Assembly (NCBI RefSeq): GCF_018474015.1
Contig: NZ_JAHCSG010000001.1
Span: 868,001-932,000 of the forward strand
From: Williamsia sp. CHRR-6
Lineage (GTDB): Bacteria > Actinomycetota > Actinomycetes > Mycobacteriales > Mycobacteriaceae
Direction of reading: 5' to 3'
DNA length: 64,000 nucleotides
Below are positions 44,020-52,321 of this stretch, one piece after another. Each line of letters starts with the position of its first letter. Positions within the stretch are counted from its first letter, which is position 1. The notes under the pieces were generated by a model. That model did no database searches. It was not told where the DNA came from and saw nothing but the letters and a program-made list of their open reading frames with translations. The translations under genes and the position numbers were made by a program.

Positions 44020-45527
44020 GGACGCGCGAGCCGAGTCCGATTCGCTTCGTCATCGCGGGGGTCGGAGCGGTCGCGCTGACGGTCGGGGTGGGGGCGCTGG
44101 CGGCTTCGCCCACACCCAAAGTTCAGGTCCTCGGTATCGCGGTTCCGCTGCTCCTACTCGGCGCGGTGGTCGCCGTCGCCAATCCGCGCGCGGTGTACGG
44201 ATCGCTGGCCTTCATCCTGGGTGCCGCCCCGCTTGCCATCGTTCCCGGGATCGCACTGCCCGCATTCCTACTCCTGACCTTGGCCACGTGGGTCACGGTC
44301 CTCATCCACCGACTCGAACAGACGCGCGTTCGAGCCATCGAGGTGACGGTTGTGGGTTTCGTCGCGGTGTCCGCCATCTCAGCAGTCGTCACAACTCAAG
44401 GTAGCGCCTACATCAGCGAATTCATCAAGTGGGCGATCGCCACATCACTGGTTTTCGCACTACTTCGACTCGACCGCACAACGTTACGATTTTTCGGCCG
44501 AACGTACGTCTACGGCGCCGCCGTCGGAGCCACCTTTGCCCTGGGGATGTTCGCGTTCGACAAAGCGGGAACGATCATCAATCGGCTGTCGATCATCGGC
44601 TACGGCCAGACCGGAACCATCGGGACACACCTGCGCTTCTACAAAACCGACGATGTCAGCGTGGTTCGCTTGACCGGGACGTACGTCGACCCCAACGCGG
44701 CCGGAATCTTCCTCTTCGTAGGCTTGGTCCTCGCCGTCGCGCTCCTACGCGGATGGAGCCGCGTGCTCTTGGGCGGGATCATCATGATCGCACTGGTGGT
44801 GACCCTGAGCCGATCGGCCATCTTCTCCGTCGTCGTCGCCCTCATCGTGTTCTTCCTCTTCCAACGCATGCGTGGCGGCCTACGTCTCGGCATTCTGGCG
44901 GTGGGGATCGGTGCTGTTGCCACCGCGCTTGCTGTGCCATCGATCAACCGTCGCATCTTCGACTCCTTCGGCTCGCAGGACAAGGGTTCCCGTGACCGGG
45001 CCGACGCACTCGACAACTTCATCCCGTCGATGAGCGGACATTGGTGGTGGGGACGCGGTTGGGGCGCACCGGAGTTCACCGATGAGGTGATCGGCTACAA
45101 GACCAACTACGTCGCGAACACGCCACTACTCACCACCTACCGTGGCGGAATCCTGGTCGGCATCGCGTTCATCGTCGTGTTGCTGGTGACCATCGTTGTC
45201 GCGTCGCGGAGCATGCGTGAAAATCGCTGGGAACGCGGCGTTCTCGTGGCCGGCTTCATCGGCTTCTCGGTGGTTGCGCTGCAGCTGGACTTCCCCGTCG
45301 TCACTCAGGCACCGATGACATTGGTGTTCAGCGTATTCATCGCGATGGTCGCGGCCAACCCCGTCGAACGTTTCGCCGGCGCGGGCAAACACCGCGCGCA
45401 GACCGACGACGAGCCCACTCCACGTGCCCTCGGCCGCAGTACGCCACCGACCCGCATCCGATCAGGCATTCCCCGAAGCGTCTCCACCAATTCTCCAGCA
45501 CTCCGTGAGGTAGCCAGTCATGTCTGA
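44007..45527 (+). CDS. Wzy-type O-antigen/exopolysaccharide polymerase
   Basis: A 506-residue membrane protein with about 11-12 predicted helices and one large extracytoplasmic loop in the second half (about residues 320-380, containing GSQDKGSRDRADALDN and WWWGRGWGAPEF). This layout, and RLTGTYVDPNAAGIFLFVGLVL in the middle, fits the O-antigen ligase/polymerase (Wzy_C) family. The C-terminal 60 residues are polar and probably disordered. It would join flipped repeat units at the outer face, with Wzz setting length. It overlaps both neighbours. Confidence 0.85.
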   Translation: MADLGTREPSPIRFVIAGVGAVALTVGVGALAASPTPKVQVLGIAVPLLLLGAVVAVANPRAVYGSLAFILGAAPLAIVPGIALPAFLLLTLATWVTVLIHRLEQTRVRAIEVTVVGFVAVSAISAVVTTQGSAYISEFIKWAIATSLVFALLRLDRTTLRFFGRTYVYGAAVGATFALGMFAFDKAGTIINRLSIIGYGQTGTIGTHLRFYKTDDVSVVRLTGTYVDPNAAGIFLFVGLVLAVALLRGWSRVLLGGIIMIALVVTLSRSAIFSVVVALIVFFLFQRMRGGLRLGILAVGIGAVATALAVPSINRRIFDSFGSQDKGSRDRADALDNFIPSMSGHWWWGRGWGAPEFTDEVIGYKTNYVANTPLLTTYRGGILVGIAFIVVLLVTIVVASRSMRENRWERGVLVAGFIGFSVVALQLDFPVVTQAPMTLVFSVFIAMVAANPVERFAGAGKHRAQTDDEPTPRALGRSTPPTRIRSGIPRSVSTNSPALREVASHV

Positions 45528-46791
45528 CCAACACACGCCGCCCGTTGCCACGACATCGGCGACCTCTGCCCCGACCCGACAGTTCCTTGCCGGCCTGGAA
45601 GGCCCCCGTGGCGTAGCCATGCTGTGCGTCATCTTGGTGCATGTCACCGTGCACTTCACGCCGAGCGTGTTGGCCGCAACCCGCCTGGACTTCCTCGGGC
45701 AGGCGCTGACCTTCTTCTTCGCTCTGTCCGGATTCCTGCTCTTCATCCCGATCGTGTCAAAGTTCGCCAGCGGCGGCGCCCGTCCCGACACCGGCCTGTA
45801 CCTGGCCAACCGGGTGAGGCGGGTTTTCCCCGCCTACCTGACGATCTTCCTGATCGCGAACTTCGTGTTGCAGGCCGTTTACGTCACCAACCCGATCACC
45901 GTGTCCTGGTCGCGCACCGACGTCGGGACCGGGATGATCACCGACCCGCTGAAACTGCTCGCGTCGCTGACCCTCACCCAGTCCCTCTTTCCCGATACGT
46001 TGCAGACCGGGCTCAACCCAGCATGGTCGTTGACCACCGAGTTCGGTTTCTACCTGCTGCTACCGGTCTTGGGCGCAGGCCTGTTCGCGCTGCGCCGACG
46101 TGGGCATACTCGCGTGTGGTGGGCGCTGGTGCCTGCGGGGGTACTCCTGGTGACCGGCCTGATCGGAAACGCGGTGGTCGCCATGGTCCAGCAGGCCAAC
46201 CCACAGTATTCCGGCCTTACCGCGTACTGGGGCCCCAACTGGGTTGCTGTGTTGTCGCGCAGCATTTTTCCCCTCGCCGACACTTTCGGCTACGGAATGG
46301 TTGCCGCAGTCGTGTTCGTCGCCATCGGGCGCGGCGCCTTCGCATCGGTATCGACCGCGCGACTGCAGCTCACCTTCGGCGCGCTGACGGTCGCGGGAAC
46401 AGTCGCTTCCCTGGGACTTTTCGTCACGTCACCGCGCTACCTGGCAACAGTTTTCGCCTTCGCGTCGGCAAACCTCATCTTGTTCATCGTGACTCCGAAC
46501 GCGCGCGGCGAACGTTCAGCGGTGGCACGAGTCACCGACTGGGCCCCCTTGCGTTACTTGGGCATGATCTCGCTGTCTGGCTACCTGTGGCACTATCCGG
46601 TTCTCATCCTGCTGGGTCGGGCAGACATCTCTTTGCCCGACAACATCATCGGAACCGCCATTTCCTTCGCGATCGTCACGTCTGCTTCGGTACTGCTCGC
46701 ATCGATCACCTACCGATATGTGGAAAAGCCCGGTATGAAGCTCGGTGTCGCCACCCGTGCGAGGAAGAAGCGGGAACCGGCGACGGCCTGA
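45520..46791 (+). CDS. OafA-type membrane O-acyltransferase (Acyltransferase-3)
   Basis: A 423-residue protein with about 10 transmembrane helices. It begins with the family hallmark FLAGLEGPRGVAMLCVILVH, an R-x10-H type active-site arrangement with the conserved Arg near the membrane and His in ILVHVTVHF. Later segments include YLANRVRRVFPAYLTIFLI, NPAWSLTTEFGFYLLLPVLG and ISLSGYLWHYPVLILLG. Such enzymes acetylate or acylate extracytoplasmic sugars. It is the third acyltransferase of the locus and the last gene of the gmd operon, overlapping wzy by 8 bases. Confidence 0.9.
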   Translation: MSDQHTPPVATTSATSAPTRQFLAGLEGPRGVAMLCVILVHVTVHFTPSVLAATRLDFLGQALTFFFALSGFLLFIPIVSKFASGGARPDTGLYLANRVRRVFPAYLTIFLIANFVLQAVYVTNPITVSWSRTDVGTGMITDPLKLLASLTLTQSLFPDTLQTGLNPAWSLTTEFGFYLLLPVLGAGLFALRRRGHTRVWWALVPAGVLLVTGLIGNAVVAMVQQANPQYSGLTAYWGPNWVAVLSRSIFPLADTFGYGMVAAVVFVAIGRGAFASVSTARLQLTFGALTVAGTVASLGLFVTSPRYLATVFAFASANLILFIVTPNARGERSAVARVTDWAPLRYLGMISLSGYLWHYPVLILLGRADISLPDNIIGTAISFAIVTSASVLLASITYRYVEKPGMKLGVATRARKKREPATA

Positions 46792-47001
46792 GGGAGATGT
46801 CCCCTGCGGAGGGAGTCTGACGGCTCCGGGCCCTGTCCTCCCATCGCCGCGGCCTGCGTAGCCACGGTTTGCATCACGTTCGCCACCCCCCAGTGCCGCC
46901 GCCGAACTGACCGGCATCACGGCAGTGAAGGCCGCGCGCTTCGACTGATGCTTAGAAGCTCCGAATCACTTGTGGCACAACAAGGTCGAGAGGACAACCC
47001 G

Positions 47002-47322
47002 ATGAGTCGACAGATCAGGATCGTTCTCGAACTCGTGCTGCTGGTCGGTGGGGTGATCGCCTACGTGCTCAGTGGCCAGGTGCTGATCCTCGTGGCTGTG
47101 GCGGCGTTCCTGGTGGTGTCCCGGTTGTCGACGTTTCGCTCGATGCTCGGCGACACCACCAGGGTCGCCGAACTGCGTGCCGACCGCATCAGCCCGGACG
47201 GCTCGCGTACGCCACTCCTCGATGTCGGGGACCTCGACACCAGTGAGATCAAGCGGTATCGAAAGGAGTATCCCGGCGCGAGCATCTCGGATGCGATCGT
47301 CGCCCTGAACGCACGCGACTGA
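47002..47322 (+). CDS. Small membrane protein of unknown function
   Basis: A 106-residue protein with two adjacent hydrophobic segments near the N-terminus (IVLELVLLVGGVIAYVL and VLILVAVAAFLVVS), then a soluble basic/acidic tail ending GASISDAIVALNARD. ATG at 47002 is chosen because GAGAGGA lies about 8 bases upstream; an earlier ATG at 46948 would add 18 polar residues before the membrane segments. I do not recognise the family. It stands alone on the plus strand, 210 bases after the acyltransferase, and converges with the esterase gene. Confidence 0.6.
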   Translation: MSRQIRIVLELVLLVGGVIAYVLSGQVLILVAVAAFLVVSRLSTFRSMLGDTTRVAELRADRISPDGSRTPLLDVGDLDTSEIKRYRKEYPGASISDAIVALNARD

Positions 47323-47435
47323 CCGACCGCGACCAATGATGCCGGCGGCATCGGCACCCCACTCGACCCGAGCGTTCATCGCTCTCGTGTGGAGGAACAC
47401 GAACATCATGACCTGGCCACTGACGCCGCGTGAGG

Positions 47436-48320
47436 TCAGTCGGTCATCTCTTGGAACTTCTCGAACATCCGCGCCCCGATGATTCGACCGGCGCCGGCGT
47501 TGAGGTGGGGATCGTGGGCACCATTCGACATGCCGTCCGGTGACTCGACGAACCCCACGTTGGGGTGGCGGTTGGGTGAATCGCGATGCACCGCATCAAT
47601 TCCGACCAGCTTCGGCGATCCGCGCCGGATCAGCTCTGGATTGAGTGCGCCCACGATGAACGGCACCGGCCCGTAGCGCACCCGCAGCGACGCGATCAGC
47701 AGATCCAGTTGCGCCTGATATTCCTCCGGCGGGGTCAACGGGCCATCGGACTCACCCTGATGCCACAGGATGGCCGACAGTGGTTCGCCGGTGAACTTCA
47801 GAGCAGAGTCGATCTGGGCCACGGCGTAGCGGAACAGGTTGACCCGCACCGACGTGTTCTCCGGGTTCCACGAGTACCCGTTCTTCGGGTAGAACGACGT
47901 GTCGCCGCGCGCAGTGGGCACCAGCAGCACTGGATCGCCGGTCGCCTCGGCCAGCCGCGACCCGAATTCGGTGGCGAAACCCACTCCGCTGGTGGGCACT
48001 TCGTGCAGCAGCGGGTCACGCGCCTGCAACACCCGACGCCCGCGGTACCGACCACAGCCGGGCCACTGGTGCACCCGCGGGTTGGGTGGCGGCGGACTCA
48101 CCCCCGGCTCCTCGATCCCGGCCCCGGCCGCATTCGACTGCCCCAGGATGGCCACCACCTGATAGGGCTGGTCGAACGGCTCGGCAGGCACCCCGGTGGC
48201 GATCAGCTTCTTGACCGTGGTCTTGGCGCGCTGCAACAACTGCAGCTTCAGTGGGAAATCGCCGTGGACCTTGCGGTCCTCCTCGTAGGAGCGCAGTACC
48301 GGATCGAACGGAGATGGCAT
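47436..48320 (-). CDS. SASA-type carbohydrate acetylesterase
   Basis: A 294-residue SGNH-like hydrolase of the sialate O-acetylesterase (SASA, CE6-like) family. The nucleophile block is VVAILGQSNAAGAG (Ser in GQSN), the oxyanion Asn region is around VPTARGDT, and the C-terminal part has ILWHQGESDG, the family motif. No signal peptide is visible, so it may be cytoplasmic or exported by another route. It would remove O-acetyl groups from sugars, which is consistent with its place beside three sugar acyltransferases. Its start is 55 bases downstream of the LLM oxidoreductase stop on the same strand. Confidence 0.82.
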   Translation of the reverse strand: MPSPFDPVLRSYEEDRKVHGDFPLKLQLLQRAKTTVKKLIATGVPAEPFDQPYQVVAILGQSNAAGAGIEEPGVSPPPPNPRVHQWPGCGRYRGRRVLQARDPLLHEVPTSGVGFATEFGSRLAEATGDPVLLVPTARGDTSFYPKNGYSWNPENTSVRVNLFRYAVAQIDSALKFTGEPLSAILWHQGESDGPLTPPEEYQAQLDLLIASLRVRYGPVPFIVGALNPELIRRGSPKLVGIDAVHRDSPNRHPNVGFVESPDGMSNGAHDPHLNAGAGRIIGARMFEKFQEMTD

Positions 48321-48375
48321 GAGGTGGTCTTTTCCGTGTCAGGGGCGCGGCCGAGCGGGCAGTGCAGAGGGCAGG

Positions 48376-49428
48376 TCAGGCAATCATCTCCTTGAGGAGC
48401 CCGATCTGCTTGACGTTGCCCTCGTGGTCGGGTGCCATCGGGCTGGCCAGCACCATCGTCACCCCGCCATCAGAAAAGGCCTGCACCCGATCCTTCACCT
48501 CGGCCGGGGTCCCGATCAGCGAGATCTGACGCACCAGGTCGTCAGGCACGGCCGCAGCCGCCTCCACCTTCTTGCCGTCGAGATAGAGGTCTTGGATGGT
48601 CTTGGCCTCATCGACGTAGCCGTAGCGCACCGCCAGGTCGTTGTAGAAGTTCTTGCCGCGCGCACCCATTCCTCCCACGTACAGGGCGACGTTGTGCGAC
48701 ACCGCAACTCGCGCATTGGCCAGCGCGGCCTCGTCCTCGGAGATGAGCAGCGCCGTGGTCACCGAGATCTGCAGCGGACCCAACTCGGGGTCGCGCTTGG
48801 CGGTGCCGGCGCGCAACGACTCACCGAAGGCCGCATCGACGTGGTCGGGGTGGAAGAAGATCGGCTGCCACTCCTCGAACTTCTCCGCCGCCAGCGCCAC
48901 GTTCTTGGGGCCGATGGCCGCCAACGCCATCGGGATACGTTGACGCACGGGATGATTGATCAGCTTGAGGGCCTTGCCCAGCCCGGTGCCGCCGTCCTCT
49001 TTGGTCAGGGGCAGCTTGTAGTACTTGCCGTCGTAGTTCAGCGGCTCGCGACGCCATACCATGCGGCAGATGTCGGCGTACTCACGCGCCCGGCCCAGCG
49101 GAGCGTCGTACTTCACGCCGTGGAAACCCTCGATGACCTGTGGACCGGAGGCTCCGATTCCCAGCACCATCCGCCCGCCCGAGATGTAGTCGAGTCCGGC
49201 GGCGGTCATCGCGACGTTGGTGGGGGTGCGTGAGAACATCGGCAGGATGCCGGTGGCCAGCTCCAGCCGCGAGGACTTGGCGGCGATGTAGCCCAGCTGG
49301 CTCACCGCGTCGAAGCTGTAGGCCTCGGGCACCGCGACGCGGTCCAGGCCGGCCGCCTCGAACTGCAGCAGGTTGTCGATCGTCTCGCTGAAATCGCCTG
49401 CGTAGTTGATCCCCATACCGATCTTCAC
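48376..49428 (-). CDS. LLM-class (F420-dependent type) oxidoreductase
   Basis: A 350-residue luciferase-like monooxygenase-family TIM barrel. It starts at GTG with MKIGMGINYAGDF; family features include GLDRVAVPEAYSFDAVSQLGYI, RLELATGILPMFSRTP, GRMVLGIGASGPQVIEGFHG and the C-terminal GTPAEVKDRVQAFSDGGVTMV. In Mycobacteriales most such proteins use F420 rather than FMN, but cofactor and substrate cannot be read from the sequence. The gene is divergent from the VOC protein, with a 16-bp palindrome in the shared region. Confidence 0.85.
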   Translation of the reverse strand: MKIGMGINYAGDFSETIDNLLQFEAAGLDRVAVPEAYSFDAVSQLGYIAAKSSRLELATGILPMFSRTPTNVAMTAAGLDYISGGRMVLGIGASGPQVIEGFHGVKYDAPLGRAREYADICRMVWRREPLNYDGKYYKLPLTKEDGGTGLGKALKLINHPVRQRIPMALAAIGPKNVALAAEKFEEWQPIFFHPDHVDAAFGESLRAGTAKRDPELGPLQISVTTALLISEDEAALANARVAVSHNVALYVGGMGARGKNFYNDLAVRYGYVDEAKTIQDLYLDGKKVEAAAAVPDDLVRQISLIGTPAEVKDRVQAFSDGGVTMVLASPMAPDHEGNVKQIGLLKEMIA

Positions 49429-49502
49429 AGTCGCTACCGCCCTTTCGTCGACGTCACCGTCGATCTTGCCTCAGACCGCTGTGGCCCAGCTCTCAGGGTC
49501 AG

Positions 49503-49518
49503 CATAACTGGGGTTATG
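49503..49518. promoter_or_regulatory. Palindromic operator candidate
   Basis: CATAAC-TGGG-GTTATG, six-base perfect arms around four bases, lies in the 132-base region between the divergent LLM oxidoreductase and VOC genes. Position and symmetry suit a repressor dimer. No regulator gene is adjacent. Confidence 0.35.
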
Positions 49519-49560
49519 GCAGTGATATGTGGGTTTCGGAGCCAACCACCCTGGTAGACC

Positions 49561-49956
49561 GTGCACATGGAGATCCTCAGCGCACGAGTGTTGCTGCGAC
49601 CCCGCGACCCAGCAGCGACCCTGGCGTTTTACCGCGACCAGTTGGACCTGGCCATCGCCCGCGAATACCCCGGCGGCGTGGTGTTCTTCGCTGGATCCAC
49701 GCTGATCGAGGTGGCCGCGCACCTGGCCGCCGACACCGCTGTGGAACCCACCACCGCGCTGTGGCTACAGGTGCGCGACGCCGACGCCACCGAAGCCGAC
49801 CTACGGGCCGCAGCGGTGCCGATCACGCGGTCGGCTCGCACCGAACCGTGGGGTCTGCGTGAGCTGCACGCCACCGACCCCGACGGGCGCACCCTGATCT
49901 TCGTCGAGATCCCCGCCGACCATCCGTTACGCGTGGACCAACGACCAGCCCCCTGA
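49561..49956 (+). CDS. VOC/glyoxalase-fold protein
   Basis: A 131-residue vicinal-oxygen-chelate protein with two beta-alpha-beta-beta-beta units: ILSARVLLRPRDPAATLAFYRDQL at the N-terminus and WGLRELHATDPDGRTLIFVE at the C-terminus. A candidate metal ligand is Glu in IFVEIP; a full ligand set is not obvious. GTG at 49561 or ATG at 49567 could start it. It occupies the position of Rv0546c in the Mycobacterium tuberculosis men region and is followed by the phosphate transporter in the same order. Substrate unknown. Confidence 0.8.
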   Translation: MHMEILSARVLLRPRDPAATLAFYRDQLDLAIAREYPGGVVFFAGSTLIEVAAHLAADTAVEPTTALWLQVRDADATEADLRAAAVPITRSARTEPWGLRELHATDPDGRTLIFVEIPADHPLRVDQRPAP

Positions 49957-50072
49957 ACACTGACGGTCGGTTGAACACTTCATCTACTCAAGGTGAACTG
50001 CCAGGTCAGCCGCTTTCCGGGCGCTGTGTGATCCTTGGACACGGCCACCGCCACAGGATCACACTGACCGCC

Positions 50073-51302
50073 ATGAGTGCAGAAACACTGATCCTGGTGC
50101 TCCTGGTCGTCACCGCCCTGGGATTCGACTTCACCAACGGCTTCCACGACACCGGCAACGCGATGGCGACCTCGATCGCCACCGGGGCGCTCCAGCCCAA
50201 GACCGCGGTCACCATCGCCGCGCTCCTCAACCTCGTCGGGGCATTTCTCTCGGTGCAGGTGGCTGCGACCATCACCAAGGACGTGCTCAAGATCCAGCAG
50301 ACCAAGGGACCTGGTGCCGGCGAGCTGGTCAGCGGCCTGGACGGGCAGAAGGCACTGATCATCATCTTCGCCGGGCTCATCGGCGGCATCCTGTGGAACC
50401 TGTTGACCTGGCTGCTCGGCCTACCCTCGAGCAGCTCGCATGCACTGTTCGGCGGACTGATCGGGTCGGGGTTGGCCGCCATCGGCACCTCCGGCGTCAA
50501 CTGGCACGGCATCACCCAGAAGATCATCATCCCAGCGTTGCTGGCCCCGGTGATCGCGCTGGTGGTGGCGGCACTGGGCACCTGGCTGATCTACGCGATC
50601 TCCGCCAAGATCGCAGAGTCGGTCAAAGACAGCGGTTTTCGCGCCGGACAGATCGCCACCGCCTCGCTGGTATCGCTGGCCCACGGCACCGGCGACGCCC
50701 AGAAGACCATGGGTGTCATCGCGTTGGCGCTCATCGCCACCGGACACCTGTCGGCATCCACGGTCAGCGACGGACTGCCCGTCTGGGTGATCCTCTCCTG
50801 CGCCATCGCGATCGCTCTGGGCACCTACCTGGGTGGCTGGCGCATCATCCGCACGCTGGGCAAAGGCCTGGTGGAGATCAAGGCACCACAGGGCATGGCG
50901 GCCGAAGCATCCTCTGCGGCAATCATTCTCACCTCCAGCGCCGCCGGTATGGCGCTGTCGACCACACACGTCGCCACCGGTTCCATCCTGGGCTCGGGTG
51001 TGGGCAAACCGGGTGCGGCCGTGCGCTGGGGCGTGGCCGGACGCATGGTGGTGGCCTGGGTGACCACACTGCCGCTGGCGGGCCTGGTCGGTGCGGCCAC
51101 CTACTACATCGCCCACCTCATCGGCGGGTCGGCGGGAGCCATCGTCATCTTCGCCATCCTGGTGGCGCTGTCGGGCTACATGTATTGGCGCGCACAGCAG
51201 CAGAAGGTGGACCACACCAACGTCAACGCCGACTGGGACGACGAGTCGAACTCGGTGCTGCCCGCCGAGGTGGCCGGTCGATCCACCGTCGCATCCCGCT
51301 GA
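50073..51302 (+). CDS. pitA: PiT-family inorganic phosphate transporter
   Basis: A 409-residue integral membrane symporter. The family's duplicated signature is clear: GFDFTNGFHDTGNAMATSIA at the N-terminus and SLAHGTGDAQKTMGVIALAL in the second half, with about 10 transmembrane helices. ATG at 50073 is the first start that gives the correct N-terminus directly before helix 1; upstream in-frame codons add unrelated sequence. It takes up metal-phosphate with protons. It corresponds in context to Rv0545c of M. tuberculosis. A small membrane-protein gene follows after 35 bases. Confidence 0.92.
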   Translation: MSAETLILVLLVVTALGFDFTNGFHDTGNAMATSIATGALQPKTAVTIAALLNLVGAFLSVQVAATITKDVLKIQQTKGPGAGELVSGLDGQKALIIIFAGLIGGILWNLLTWLLGLPSSSSHALFGGLIGSGLAAIGTSGVNWHGITQKIIIPALLAPVIALVVAALGTWLIYAISAKIAESVKDSGFRAGQIATASLVSLAHGTGDAQKTMGVIALALIATGHLSASTVSDGLPVWVILSCAIAIALGTYLGGWRIIRTLGKGLVEIKAPQGMAAEASSAAIILTSSAAGMALSTTHVATGSILGSGVGKPGAAVRWGVAGRMVVAWVTTLPLAGLVGAATYYIAHLIGGSAGAIVIFAILVALSGYMYWRAQQQKVDHTNVNADWDDESNSVLPAEVAGRSTVASR

Positions 51303-51337
51303 GCAACGCCTACTCTCACAGACTGACAAGGATTCTC

Positions 51338-51622
51338 ATGGACACCCTCGAATCGATCGTCAAGGTCCTGGTGGTGGGGCTGGCGCTGGGCGCTGGACTA
51401 CCGGCCGTGTTCGCCATCGGACTTCGCCTCTACGCCAACGGCTCGGGCGCCACCGACGCCGACGGCACCACGCATGCACCCAATCCGGCGCTGCGCGCAC
51501 TCGGAGTGGCGCTGTTCGTCCTCATCTCCGCGGTGATCGTCGTCGGCATCCTGTGGATTGCCCGCACCTCGATCAACTACCACTTCGGCGTGAACCTGTT
51601 CCCGTTCGCACCGGTGAAATGA
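51338..51622 (+). CDS. Small two-helix membrane protein (Rv0544c position)
   Basis: A 94-residue protein with two hydrophobic segments (VLVVGLALGAGLPAVFAIGL and ALGVALFVLISAVIVVGILW) joined by a polar Asp/Ala-rich loop. The ATG at 51338 lies 35 bases after the Pit stop, and the next gene starts about 10 bases after its stop, so it sits inside the pit-DUF3349-menE operon. It is in the same position as Rv0544c. Function unknown; association with the transporter is only a contextual guess. Confidence 0.75.
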   Translation: MDTLESIVKVLVVGLALGAGLPAVFAIGLRLYANGSGATDADGTTHAPNPALRALGVALFVLISAVIVVGILWIARTSINYHFGVNLFPFAPVK

Positions 51623-51631
51623 GAGATGCAC

Positions 51632-51937
51632 ATGGCTGACACCAACACTTTCGACGCCATCCTGAACTGGCTACGCAAGGGCTATCCCGAAGGGGTGCCG
51701 CCCACGGACTACTTTCCACTGCTGGCTCTGTTGAAGCGCTCGCTGGACGAAGAACAGATCACACGCGCCATCCTGATCATGTTCAAAGAACACGGCACCG
51801 ACGATCCGGTCACCGAGGAACAGATCCGCGGTGCTATCGCATCGGTGATCGAGAAAGAACCCAACCCCGAGGAAATCCACCAGGTGGCCTCCCGCCTGGC
51901 GTCGGTCGGATGGCCGCTGGCGTCTCCTACGCCGTAG
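51632..51937 (+). CDS. DUF3349 protein, copy 1 (Rv0543c-like)
   Basis: A 101-residue helical protein of the DUF3349 family, also known from Mycobacterium (Rv0543c). Signature segments are LNWLRKGYPEGVPPTDYFPLLALL and SVIEKEPNPEEIHQVASRLASVGWP. ATG at 51632 is preferred over 51626 because GAGAG lies 6 bases upstream of it. The family is almost restricted to Mycobacteriales and has no assigned function. The same family is repeated in the next gene. Confidence 0.85.
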   Translation: MADTNTFDAILNWLRKGYPEGVPPTDYFPLLALLKRSLDEEQITRAILIMFKEHGTDDPVTEEQIRGAIASVIEKEPNPEEIHQVASRLASVGWPLASPTP

Positions 51938-51991
51938 CTCCACCGACCGCACGGTGTGTGAAGATCGGATCACATACCGCAAGGAGGCCAG

Positions 51992-52321
51992 GTGGATCGC
52001 CCGACGATGCTGCGTTCGATCATCACCTGGCTGCGTGCGGGAGACCCGCATGGTGGTCTGCGGGGCTACCACATCCCACTGCTGCCACTGCTGCCACTGC
52101 TGGGTCGACGGCTGACCGACGACGAGGTGCGTGACGTCGCCGCAACCGTCATCGACCAGACCGAACAACCGCCGACATCACGGGTGGACATCGCGGTGCA
52201 GATCAGTCAGATCACCGAGAAGATGCCGTCGCAGGAGGACACCGAGCGGGTGCACTCGGTTCTGGCTGCGGCCGGTTGGGATCTCGACGAGCCGGGTCCG
52301 CCCGGTGGGGCCTCATCGTGA
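51992..52321 (+). CDS. DUF3349 protein, copy 2
   Basis: A 109-residue second DUF3349 member: SIITWLRAGDPHGGLRGYHIPLLPLL, then DVAATVIDQTEQPPTSRVDIAVQI and VHSVLAAAGWDLDEPG. It starts at GTG with AAGGAGG 4 bases upstream. Its stop overlaps the menE start as GTGA, so it is translationally coupled to menE. It differs from copy 1 in the loop after the first helix (PHGGLRGYHIP against PEGVPPTDYFP), suggesting two diverged subunits, perhaps of a heteromer; that is speculation. Confidence 0.82.
   Translation: MDRPTMLRSIITWLRAGDPHGGLRGYHIPLLPLLPLLGRRLTDDEVRDVAATVIDQTEQPPTSRVDIAVQISQITEKMPSQEDTERVHSVLAAAGWDLDEPGPPGGASS

Noticed and set aside
6645-46791. A known glycopeptidolipid cluster
   Set aside because: No MbtH-like protein, MmpL transporters, O-methyltransferases or PapA-type acyltransferase are seen. 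Thr-like codes alone are not enough.
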